Below are positions 39,392 to 47,534 of a stretch of DNA of 48,892 bases, one piece after another (position 1 is the stretch's first letter; the number at the start of each line of letters is the position of its first letter). The stretch covers positions 55,001 through 103,892 of the forward strand of contig RPFO01000697.1 of the NCBI GenBank assembly GCA_009746045.1, in the 5' to 3' direction. Below the pieces are notes generated by a model. The model had not been told where the DNA came from, did not search any database, and was given only the letters and a program-made list of their open reading frames with translations. The translations under genes and the position numbers were made by a program. The stretch is from Mesostigma viride. Its lineage: Eukaryota > Streptophyta > Mesostigmatophyceae > Mesostigmatales > Mesostigmataceae.

Positions 39392-42300
39392 TCACGAAGA
39401 CAGCGATCGTACCAAGACAAGGGCAGCGGTGACCGCAGTCAAGCTGCGGGAGGTAAACTGCGCAGCGGTGCACACTGGACAAAACCAATCCCCCTCCGGA
39501 ATGCTGGTGACCACGGGCTGCAAGCACTGCATGTGCCAACCACAGTTACACTGATCACACAATAACATGGACTCCGCCTGATCGACCCGGTGACAAACCT
39601 GACACTGGGCGTCCTTGACTCGGCGAGATGTGTGCGGTTGGAGGTCGTGGACCAAATTGGGCAGTGAGCAGGGACTGAGATTGCTGAGGTTGTCTGTCGT
39701 ACGGCTCCCGTCGGCGCCCTCCAAAATTGCCACTCCCGATGGTTTGATAGCCACAATGCGCAAAATGGTGGGCCCCGCCTCCACATCCAAAGTGTGCTTC
39801 AGCTGAGTGCGCAGGAAAACATACTGCCCTGGCCTAAACCGCAGCTGGCGAGCCATGTATGCGCCCCCCCGGCGCTGAGCGTAACGCAGGGAGTCCCTGT
39901 GCTGAGCAATGAACAAGTTGTTCATCGCGATGGGCATGACCTTCTTAAAAGTCTCTGCCCTGGCCAGCACCTCAACCAAAAATTGCTGAGCGTTGTCGAA
40001 GGCCATGGGTTCGGGGTGCGCAACCTGTGCCTCCGTAGGCAAAAGAGGATTACGCCCGAACAGAAGGAAATACGGGGAGAAGGTAGCGAGAGACTCCTGG
40101 GGAGACATGCGATAACCCATGGCAATCCATGCCAACTCGCGATCCCACCTGGCCGACTCCGGCACCTGCAGGCTCCACTTGCGCAGCGCCTGCTTGACGG
40201 TCTGCACCAATCTCTCAGCCAAACCATTGGCCTGAGGATGCTCCCGAGAAGTGCGACGGTGATCAATAAGACATCCATCCAGCAACTCCTGGAACTCACC
40301 CCTGAACTCACCACCCTGGTCCGTGACTACCTCCGCGGGAGCCCCAAACCTGGTGATGATGTCTGCAAAATGCTTCGCTGTGGTAGCGGCATGCTTGTCA
40401 GCAATGGGGATCAACTCAACCCATTTGCTAAAGCTCTCCACGCATACCATGACATAGAGGTTGCCGTCAGGGCTCTCCTGAAACGGCCCGCACAGATCGA
40501 CGTGCCAGCGATAAAACAAGCCCTTGATGGGAAGCGACATCAGCTCCTTGGCACCATGATCTGCGCTAAAGTTAGCCTTGGTTCGAGCACACGGGACACA
40601 GCTGGCCACTACCTGGGCCACTGTGTGTCGCATGTTATTCCACCAATAGCTGGTCCGTACGAGGCTGAGCGTGCGATTGCCACCCAAGTGACCATACCGC
40701 TCGTGGTACGCCTGCACTATAGCAACGCGCTTGTCAGGCGGTGGGACGACCACCCTACGCTTGCCCAACAGCTTGTACAAAACCCCATCTTCCCAACCAT
40801 AGGTTGCAGCCCTGTGCTGCACCCTGTTCAACTCCGTCGCCTTCTGAGCAGGAGTCCAATCGACTGGAGTAGGAGTCAAGACAGCACCCTGCACTTGCTC
40901 CAAAACTCGACCATCTAGCCAGATATCAGCGGTGTAGCAATCAGCAAGAGAGCTACGCGCTAAGAGAGCCTGCACAGCGATCAGCTGCTGCAGAGAAGGA
41001 TCAATGTCAAAGGACAGAGACCTACCCTCTTCCATAGCGCACACAGCTTTGGATGGCGTGAATGGCGACGGCCGCACCGGGTCGTCGCTGATGCCGAAGT
41101 CCGCCACAGAGTACTCGACACTGCGCCACCACGCCTCCTCCTCATCGTCGGCCGCATACCCAGCAGCGTTCACAAAGACCACAGAACCCGACGAGCCCTC
41201 GGCACCCATGGCCCGGGCTCCAGTGTGGTCAACAGTGGTAGGCATGGCGTATCGGGATAGCACATCGGCGTTGACATGGTCCTTGCCGGCCCGATGCACA
41301 ATGGTCATGTGGTACTCCTGGATAATCATGGCCCATCGGGCGAGCTTACCCGTCAGGTTGGTGTTGGTCATTAGCCACTGAAGCGGCTGGTGGTCTGTCA
41401 CCAGAGTAAACACGCGCCCAACTAAATACGGGCGAAAGTGCTTGATGGCCCACACCACAGCCAGTGCCTCCCCCTCATAGGAAGAATACCGGCTCTCCGC
41501 TGGGTTGTTGCTGCGACTAGCATAAGCAATAACGTGCTCGCGCCCATCACCATCCTTTTGCGCCAAGACCGCACCCAGTCCTACCTTGGACCAGTCGGTA
41601 TATAACACAAATGGCAAAGCATAGTCAGGGGCGCGCAGAATCGGGGCCGACGTGAGCTCCTGCTTGATTGTCTCGATGGCGCGTTGCTGTGCGGGACCCC
41701 ACGCCCACACGCACCCCTTCTTGAGTAACTCGGTCAAGGGCTTCACCTTGCTGCTGAAGTTCTCAATGTAACCTCGGTAATAGCCAGCCAAACCCAAATA
41801 CGCCCGCACCCCTGAGACATCCGTGGGTACGGCGGCCTGCACAATGGATTCGACCTTGGCGGCATCAGGCGTCCGGCCACCCGGCACAATCTGATGACCA
41901 AGGAATGAGAGGGTCCGCTGGGCGAACTTGCACTTCTCAGGGTGCAGCCGCATATTATGCTCCTCGAGAGCCAAGCGAACCTGCTCCAAGTGCGCCAGGT
42001 GCTCCTCAAATGTCGCGCTAAAGACGATTACATCATCAATGTAACAAGCGGCGAAAGGAAGACCTGCAAGCACTTTGTCCATAGCTCGTTGGAAAACAGC
42101 ACTAGCGTTGCGGTGCCCAAAGGGCATGCGCACCCACTCATACAAATTGCCGCCCCCCCAGAATGCAAGCTTCCGCTGATCCTCCGGCGCAACTGCGATC
42201 TGATGAAAGCCGCTACGCAGGTCCAGCGAGGACACAAACTTCACATGAGGAGATATCTTATCCAGGACATCATCCACACGTGGCATGGGGTAACGGTCCA

Positions 42301-45300
42301 CGGGTGTGTGTGCATTCAGCAACCGCAGATCGGTGGCCATGCGCATACCCGTCCATGCCCCGGTGATAGCGTCCTTCTTGGGCGCAACGACAACGGCAGC
42401 GGCATAGCTGGAGGAAGATTGCCTGATGATACCGGCATCCTCTAACTCCTTGCATTGCTCGGCTACAAAATCCAACTCGGCCTGACTCAGGCGATGCTGG
42501 CGTCGGAACAAAGGGGTGTCAGTGTCCAATGGAACACGCATGGTCCCACCATTGAAACACCCCAGTTCATCACTTGTGAAAGCGAAGGCCCCCCTTGCAG
42601 TGCCTAGCCACTTTAGCATGGCTGAGCGCTGCGCATCAGAAAGGTGTTCGCCAATAGCCCAGGGGTGCGTATCCGCGGGATCACCCACAGCTACCGCATG
42701 TGCCTCAAGATGCGGCGCCCTAGCCGCATCGTCGTGGAACAAGGAAAAGGCTGCCACGCCTGGTGTGACACCCACCGCCGGAGCCTCGCGTGCCGCACGG
42801 TGTATTACCCGATGCAGCGTGGGCTCGCCGGCCAGCACGGTGCTGGTCAGCAGGGCGGTCATGAGAATGATAGTCCACACCTGTCGCAGACGCCACCCCC
42901 ATGCTGATGAAGTCCCCGTCGCTGCAGGGCGCTTCAGTTTGGCTGCGCGCGCCTCAACCTGCTGAGGCGGATTGGCTGGGGACGCCCCCCCAGACTGGCG
43001 CACGGCAACCGATGCAAGCAGCACATACCCGACCTGCAACACCGACATAGCCTGGCCTATCAAAGACCAGCGCTCACTCTCGAGCACGCCCGGCAGCGCC
43101 GAGGCCCCGACATGAAAACCCATGCTGGCCTCACGAAATTCTGCGGGTGGCTGCACCAACAGACCGGTGGTAGTGTCCCAAACGAGACCCTTACCCCGAT
43201 CACGGTATGCTGTCGACCCTTGGTAACTGACCAGGGTCGGCAGTGCACACATGGGGCTCCCGACCCGGTTGACGCGTGCATACGGTGGGCGATCCTCGCT
43301 ATCCACCTTCTGCGTGACTAGGTGGGAAGGCAATGCTACCTCCGCAGACACACTCGGATGCTGCCTTGCTACGGCCCCCAAGACCGCCTGCACATCGGTC
43401 GCACACGCCACGTTGGTCCAATAGGCACGCAAACGATGCGTGAGCCCACCCAGCCCTGCGTTGTCACACACGATGGGCTCCCCCAGGAGTGCCACGATTG
43501 TAGCCCAGTCCTCCCGCACCGCCTGATGTGGGCTGTCACCCGCCACAACGTTCTCAAACAGATACGCAGGCGGATGGGGCTGACGCGACTGCAACAGTCC
43601 CACCACACGCAACAGTTCCCAGAACAGCGCGCTACGCGGATCGGCTAGCCCCCGCCCTTGCCCTGCCTGGCTCAGGCCCTGGCACTCCCAACCCGCAATT
43701 ACCAAGTCGATGGCATGATGCCTGCGCAACAACTGCTGCACCTGCACCTCACCGATGGCTCGGATATCTTGAGGACATTCCCCAAACGGGTCACGCCATG
43801 CTGATGGCGGAAACTGCGCGGGATACTCTCGCGACAACACGCCACAGTGACTGAAGTACACCTGACGCGCCTTGTGCGATGGCTCTACCGCGATGAGTTT
43901 ACGGCACACGCCGCCTGCGGCCAAAAAGCCTGCAATGCCCCCTCCGATCCCCGCAAACAGTTCCAACACTACCGCACCCTTGGCAAAATCAGGGGCCTGC
44001 GGTAAGATTGCAGCAGAAAAATTACCTTGGGCCTCCGAGACACCCGGTTGCAGCAAAGTGAGGCCATGGCTGGCCATCTGAGGAATGGTGATGACGGCTT
44101 CAGTTACCCGCTTGCGCATAGCCAGCTGCCGCGTGGACGTCACAGCATCCAGCGACCACTGCGTGCGCATCTTGGCAATGCTCGCCGTTGGCTGGGGCAG
44201 CACCGTCCGATGCTTGTCCCACGCCGATGAGCCCGCCGCCCGTACCTCCACCATGCTGACCTCCACCACGCCCGCAGCCGCGGAAGGGTTGAGGCGTGCA
44301 GCCCCGGCTGAAGAACTGAAGCATGAGACCGGCACGCTGGCCCGCTTCAGGCCAGCCCCATCCCAATCAGGGATGTAAGATGCCTCCTCCGCCCTATAGT
44401 CCACCTGAACCATGGCGCGAGCAAGGACATCCACCCCGAGTAGTGCGGAATATCCACACTTGTTGACCACCAGCGCATACGCGGACACGGTGGTCATGCT
44501 AGAGGCGCGCAACGGATTGAAAATCACGTTGACTTTAACCGCCGTCATAGCGTACGGCTTACTAGCCGGACCCTGCCAACCTGACACAGACACGGGGCTT
44601 TCCACTAAGCCACCGTTCTCGTAGGTCAGGTTCAGCATGGTGGCCAAGTCCGTGCTGATGACTAGCGGCTGAGCACCGCTATCAAGCTTGACTGCGCCAA
44701 CCAACGGACATGTCACCATGTCGCTCCATACATCTCCACAGGCTCCAACTGCTTGGAACGCCATGGACGGCTCACCATTGGGGTATGGAACCACCGTGGG
44801 AACCTGGGGGACTGCACTAGTGCGCTGCTGGCTACTTGTGCTGACCACTCCCGCTTGCACCACGGGCACTGCGGCTTCTACCGGCTGGCGCCCGTAGGTG
44901 ACGGACTCAGAATTGCGCAAGGTGCGCACATCATGCCCATCTGCGAACAACTGGATCTCGGACACAACCGACCCCAGCCACTCAACCCCCTTCTGCCCGA
45001 AGGTGTCGACCACCTGCCGTGCTGAAAACATGGGTACGTCCACAATGAACGGCATTGGGTACACAGGCGCCAATCGCCTACGCTGCTCCAGCCCAGCAGG
45101 GTTCGCATGCTCAAAAGCAGATTGCACCCCAGCCAGCGGCATGGAAAAGGACGCGGGCAACTGCCCGGCAGGCAACATGGGTGCCTGCTGAAAAGAAAGC
45201 GGGCTGCGTGCCTGCTTGCCTTTGGTAGCCTCCGCAGCGTTGATCTCGACGTCACCCGGCATGGGCGCCCAGAATGGGTCCTCCCGGTACACCGTCTCGA

Positions 45301-45430
45301 ATTGGTTGGGGGGCGCCGTCGCCTCCTCACCATGCTTGATGGCAGCCACCTGGGCTTCCATCGAGTCGGTCTTGCCCGCCATCTCGGCGAAGTGGACCGT
45401 CTTGATGCCCGCGGCTGGACACTTGTTCAT
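39392..45430 (-). CDS. Ty3-M pol: protease - C5 DNA methyltransferase - RT - RNase H - integrase - PHD finger
   Basis: 2012 codons from the ATG at 45430; the frame is open upstream to 45573 and includes the CCHC knuckle, so it is probably made as Gag-Pol. Protease DSGA: 250-253. Methyltransferase, about 481-810: motif I LFAGIGGG (491-498), motif IV WECQGLSQAG with catalytic C583 (ECQ, not PCQ), motif VI ENV (626-628), motif VIII THRLR (664-668), motif X IGQAMSV (791-797). A hydrophobic stretch lies near 851-867. RT: YIDD 1130-1133. RNase H: YTDW (D1279). Integrase: H1576, H1581, C1611, C1614, then D1645, D1704, E1739. A C-terminal PHD has C1943, C1946, C1958, C1961, H1966, C1969, C1984, C1987. 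The enzyme could methylate the element's own or target DNA; that is inference. Confidence 0.93.
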   Translation of the reverse strand: MNKCPAAGIKTVHFAEMAGKTDSMEAQVAAIKHGEEATAPPNQFETVYREDPFWAPMPGDVEINAAEATKGKQARSPLSFQQAPMLPAGQLPASFSMPLAGVQSAFEHANPAGLEQRRRLAPVYPMPFIVDVPMFSARQVVDTFGQKGVEWLGSVVSEIQLFADGHDVRTLRNSESVTYGRQPVEAAVPVVQAGVVSTSSQQRTSAVPQVPTVVPYPNGEPSMAFQAVGACGDVWSDMVTCPLVGAVKLDSGAQPLVISTDLATMLNLTYENGGLVESPVSVSGWQGPASKPYAMTAVKVNVIFNPLRASSMTTVSAYALVVNKCGYSALLGVDVLARAMVQVDYRAEEASYIPDWDGAGLKRASVPVSCFSSSAGAARLNPSAAAGVVEVSMVEVRAAGSSAWDKHRTVLPQPTASIAKMRTQWSLDAVTSTRQLAMRKRVTEAVITIPQMASHGLTLLQPGVSEAQGNFSAAILPQAPDFAKGAVVLELFAGIGGGIAGFLAAGGVCRKLIAVEPSHKARQVYFSHCGVLSREYPAQFPPSAWRDPFGECPQDIRAIGEVQVQQLLRRHHAIDLVIAGWECQGLSQAGQGRGLADPRSALFWELLRVVGLLQSRQPHPPAYLFENVVAGDSPHQAVREDWATIVALLGEPIVCDNAGLGGLTHRLRAYWTNVACATDVQAVLGAVARQHPSVSAEVALPSHLVTQKVDSEDRPPYARVNRVGSPMCALPTLVSYQGSTAYRDRGKGLVWDTTTGLLVQPPAEFREASMGFHVGASALPGVLESERWSLIGQAMSVLQVGYVLLASVAVRQSGGASPANPPQQVEARAAKLKRPAATGTSSAWGWRLRQVWTIILMTALLTSTVLAGEPTLHRVIHRAAREAPAVGVTPGVAAFSLFHDDAARAPHLEAHAVAVGDPADTHPWAIGEHLSDAQRSAMLKWLGTARGAFAFTSDELGCFNGGTMRVPLDTDTPLFRRQHRLSQAELDFVAEQCKELEDAGIIRQSSSSYAAAVVVAPKKDAITGAWTGMRMATDLRLLNAHTPVDRYPMPRVDDVLDKISPHVKFVSSLDLRSGFHQIAVAPEDQRKLAFWGGGNLYEWVRMPFGHRNASAVFQRAMDKVLAGLPFAACYIDDVIVFSATFEEHLAHLEQVRLALEEHNMRLHPEKCKFAQRTLSFLGHQIVPGGRTPDAAKVESIVQAAVPTDVSGVRAYLGLAGYYRGYIENFSSKVKPLTELLKKGCVWAWGPAQQRAIETIKQELTSAPILRAPDYALPFVLYTDWSKVGLGAVLAQKDGDGREHVIAYASRSNNPAESRYSSYEGEALAVVWAIKHFRPYLVGRVFTLVTDHQPLQWLMTNTNLTGKLARWAMIIQEYHMTIVHRAGKDHVNADVLSRYAMPTTVDHTGARAMGAEGSSGSVVFVNAAGYAADDEEEAWWRSVEYSVADFGISDDPVRPSPFTPSKAVCAMEEGRSLSFDIDPSLQQLIAVQALLARSSLADCYTADIWLDGRVLEQVQGAVLTPTPVDWTPAQKATELNRVQHRAATYGWEDGVLYKLLGKRRVVVPPPDKRVAIVQAYHERYGHLGGNRTLSLVRTSYWWNNMRHTVAQVVASCVPCARTKANFSADHGAKELMSLPIKGLFYRWHVDLCGPFQESPDGNLYVMVCVESFSKWVELIPIADKHAATTAKHFADIITRFGAPAEVVTDQGGEFRGEFQELLDGCLIDHRRTSREHPQANGLAERLVQTVKQALRKWSLQVPESARWDRELAWIAMGYRMSPQESLATFSPYFLLFGRNPLLPTEAQVAHPEPMAFDNAQQFLVEVLARAETFKKVMPIAMNNLFIAQHRDSLRYAQRRGGAYMARQLRFRPGQYVFLRTQLKHTLDVEAGPTILRIVAIKPSGVAILEGADGSRTTDNLSNLSPCSLPNLVHDLQPHTSRRVKDAQCQVCHRVDQAESMLLCDQCNCGWHMQCLQPVVTSIPEGDWFCPVCTAAQFTSRSLTAVTAALVLVRSLSS
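39446..39610 (-). other. PHD finger at the C-terminus of Ty3-M pol
   Basis: Residues about 1940-1992 give a complete Cys4-His-Cys3 zinc pattern: CQVC, LLCDQC, WHMQC and WFCPVC, with the usual Trp before the last Cys pair. PHD fingers read histone H3 tails. It takes the place after integrase that a chromodomain holds in chromoviruses such as Ty3-A here. Confidence 0.92.
43001..43990 (-). other. C5-cytosine DNA methyltransferase domain within Ty3-M pol
   Basis: Residues about 481-810 of pol. The catalytic order I, IV, VI, VIII, IX-X is kept and no stop interrupts it. The segment after the catalytic Cys (GLSQAGQGRGLADPRSALFW) and the ENV motif are clear. The stretch between VIII and IX is short (about 90 residues), so the target-recognition domain is small. 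Catalytic Cys codon TGC at about 43684; the preceding codon is GAG (Glu). Confidence 0.9.
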
Positions 45431-47238
45431 CAGGTGCCACTTCGTGTCTGCCCCATGCGGCTTCGTGCAGCGGCTTGGACACTCGCGACTAAGGTGCCCA
45501 TCCTTGTCGCAAAGGAAGCAGCCCGATTTGCGCGCATCCGTCCTAGTACCCGTCTGTGAGGACGTGCCCCCCCAGCTCGCGTCGGGGCGGCAGCGTCTTT
45601 GTTGCCGCCAGCGGCGTTACCCTGGGTTGCATCATGCGATGAGGCGTTGCGAGACCCCCCTTGGTTCCTGCTAGCACCGTGGCCGCCTTGCGGGCGCGCT
45701 TGTCTTGTGGCAGACGACTCACCCGACTTGGCCTTGGTCAGCGCGTCGACCTTGGCCTGCAGCTCGGCCACCACCGTGCTTACCGAGATCCGGCCTTGCG
45801 CGTGTCGTCGCATCATGGCCCTGACCTCAATGCACAGTGACCGCAATCGCCACGGCTGGCCGTTGGGCGGCGTGGGCAGCTCCATCTCCTTGGAGCCTAG
45901 CGCTTGCAGCCATTTCTGACACGCCAGCTTTTCGGACCAGTCCTCCACTTCGCCGGCGAACTCCATGAGGCGCTCGTAAGATTGCTCCGGGGTTTCACCC
46001 TCGGCTATCTTGAAACTGCGCCACTCACGCTCTGCCTTGATGGTCTCCACCGGGTATTCCTGGCGAAGGAGGCCCCACAGTTCCTCGGCAGGGTCGACAC
46101 CATACATGATGTTGTCATAGTCGGGCTGGCCACGCCCGTCGAAGCCGAACCACACGTCCGTGTGACGCGTGTACAGCGAGACCTCTCTCCACTGCTCCAC
46201 CAGCCTAGCCACTCGCCTCAGCGTAAGGCCGTGAAAGAAAAAATGCATGTTGTTCATCACAAACTCATGCATTACAGCGCCTTGCGTAGTCATGTATTGC
46301 AGATCAATCCATGACTTGTACGCGTTGTAGGCCTGCGCCAGCGTGGCCAGATTGCCGGTTGTGGAGAACTTCTCGCGCATGTCCACCCGTGGTAGGGTGG
46401 GCATCTTCGCGCCTTCCGGTATGAGGCGCACCCTTTGCGGGTACTGCACCCCATCGGCATCCTCCGGCGGTCGCTGAGCTGCGCGTCCCTGCGCCAGCGT
46501 GCTTGGTCGTGCTGCCTCCCGTACTCGGAAAGCCAGCGGCGTGGTTATGTCCTCCATGGGCGGAATGCGCCCGATTGGCACACTTGACCACCGTGCAGTC
46601 GACCCGCCGGTCAGCGCCCCACCGCCTCGCCCAAACGGAATTGAGGCCCCGCCTGGCAGCATGCGTCCTGGTGCACCCCTGTGTGGGTCCATCGCGCGCG
46701 CCAGCCCTGCCCCGTTCTCCTCGTGCAATCCGTCTCGCGCTTGATCGAAAGGCAGGCGCCTGGGCGCCAGCGTATACTCGCCCCGTGGCTGACCATCCGC
46801 CTCACCAAGCAAGTCGTGTTGGGTTAGCGACCCAGCCAAAACCCCCGGTTCCATCGAAGCCCTTCCCGCCGCATTACCTGAGGTTGGCGGCTGGTCCCGC
46901 TCCCTCGGCTCCGCGGCAACACCACTGGGGCCCGGCATCGATGCCTGCCCGTCCCATGGTGTGGACTGCAGATGACGACCCTCTACGGCCACCAATCTGT
47001 CGGTCACTTCCCGCATCTGCAGCGCCAATTGCTGCTGCAACTGTTGCGACTGTTGCTGCATCTGCGCTTGCATCTGCGCGAACAGCGCCACCATACTCAG
47101 CGGCGCTTCTTGGTCGCGACTCTCACCCACTGCGGGTACGGCGGGAGGAATCCCGCCATTCGACCCCGGAGCGGACGTGTCGGCATCTGCTCTATTTGCA
47201 TCTGCCATGGCTCGAGTCTGCGCTCGCGTCAGTGGCAT
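45430..47238 (-). CDS. Ty3-M gag
   Basis: About 602 codons from ATG 47238 (a second ATG, MADANRA, lies ten codons on). The first ~250 residues are low complexity with a Gln-rich, probably coiled-coil stretch (MQAQMQQQSQQLQQQLALQM). A retrotransposon gag/capsid domain follows: NAYKSWIDLQYMT, HGLTLRRVARLVEQW, WGLLRQEYPVETIKAEREWRSFK, SYERLMEFAGEVEDWSEKLACQ. The frame stops at 45430, overlapping an ATG (TGATG). Its last ~45 residues look out of frame: the CCHC knuckle CFLCDKDGHLSREC is encoded by the pol frame just upstream of that ATG. A -1 change at the G7 run (45567-45573) gives a normal Gag-knuckle-Pol protein. Confidence 0.87.
   Translation of the reverse strand: MPLTRAQTRAMADANRADADTSAPGSNGGIPPAVPAVGESRDQEAPLSMVALFAQMQAQMQQQSQQLQQQLALQMREVTDRLVAVEGRHLQSTPWDGQASMPGPSGVAAEPRERDQPPTSGNAAGRASMEPGVLAGSLTQHDLLGEADGQPRGEYTLAPRRLPFDQARDGLHEENGAGLARAMDPHRGAPGRMLPGGASIPFGRGGGALTGGSTARWSSVPIGRIPPMEDITTPLAFRVREAARPSTLAQGRAAQRPPEDADGVQYPQRVRLIPEGAKMPTLPRVDMREKFSTTGNLATLAQAYNAYKSWIDLQYMTTQGAVMHEFVMNNMHFFFHGLTLRRVARLVEQWREVSLYTRHTDVWFGFDGRGQPDYDNIMYGVDPAEELWGLLRQEYPVETIKAEREWRSFKIAEGETPEQSYERLMEFAGEVEDWSEKLACQKWLQALGSKEMELPTPPNGQPWRLRSLCIEVRAMMRRHAQGRISVSTVVAELQAKVDALTKAKSGESSATRQARPQGGHGASRNQGGSRNASSHDATQGNAAGGNKDAAAPTRAGGARPHRRVLGRMRANRAASFATRMGTLVASVQAAARSRMGQTRSGT
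45567..45573 (-). promoter_or_regulatory. G7 run at the Ty3-M gag-pol frame change
   Basis: On the minus strand gag reads GCT GGG GGG GCA. A -1 shift gives GGC ACG TCC and an unbroken frame through the zinc knuckle into pol. Either a programmed shift, or one G missing. Confidence 0.55.
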
Positions 47239-47519
47239 GCACCAGCTGACCGATGGGCAAAACAAGAACCAACAAGCCTAGGTTTCGCTGAGAAGAAGCA
47301 ACAACCAAAGGCTTTATAACAGGTGTCAAGGATAACGACTCGACTAGCCTGCCAGAAAAAGACAAGAGCCAGCAAATTCTGGCTAGTTCTATTTTCTTAA
47401 AATCTGTCTCAAGACACTTCCTTTACAAACTGTCAGCCAGGCCGTTCCCTGTACTGCTGATGGTTGCTAAACACTAAAGCCAACGTCTTGGCTTCGAACA
47501 GAAGGAAGCAGACTACCGG
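47239..47519 (-). other. Ty3-M 5' leader
   Basis: About 280 bp between primer site and gag, no gene. A short palindrome GACTACCGGGTAGTC (47511-47525) overlaps the candidate primer site. Confidence 0.6.
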
Positions 47520-47534
47520 GTAGTCTCTTCGAGT
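47520..47534 (-). other. Candidate self-complementary primer site of Ty3-M
   Basis: The 15 bases right inside the 5' LTR (element strand ACTCGAAGAGACTAC) do not start TGG, but are perfectly complementary to a 15-nt segment of the same LTR at 47826-47840, also present at about 38366-38380. This is the arrangement known from self-priming Tf1/sushi elements. Confidence 0.5.

Noticed and set aside
39794-40918. 374-codon + strand frame opposite Ty3-M integrase
   Set aside because: Shadow of the integrase on the minus strand, where the catalytic triad and zinc site are clear.
42720-42902. Hydrophobic stretch in Ty3-M pol (about residues 851-867) as a membrane anchor
   Set aside because: It lies between methyltransferase and RT in a cytoplasmic/nuclear polyprotein and is short; more likely a buried helix or a protease-processing linker.
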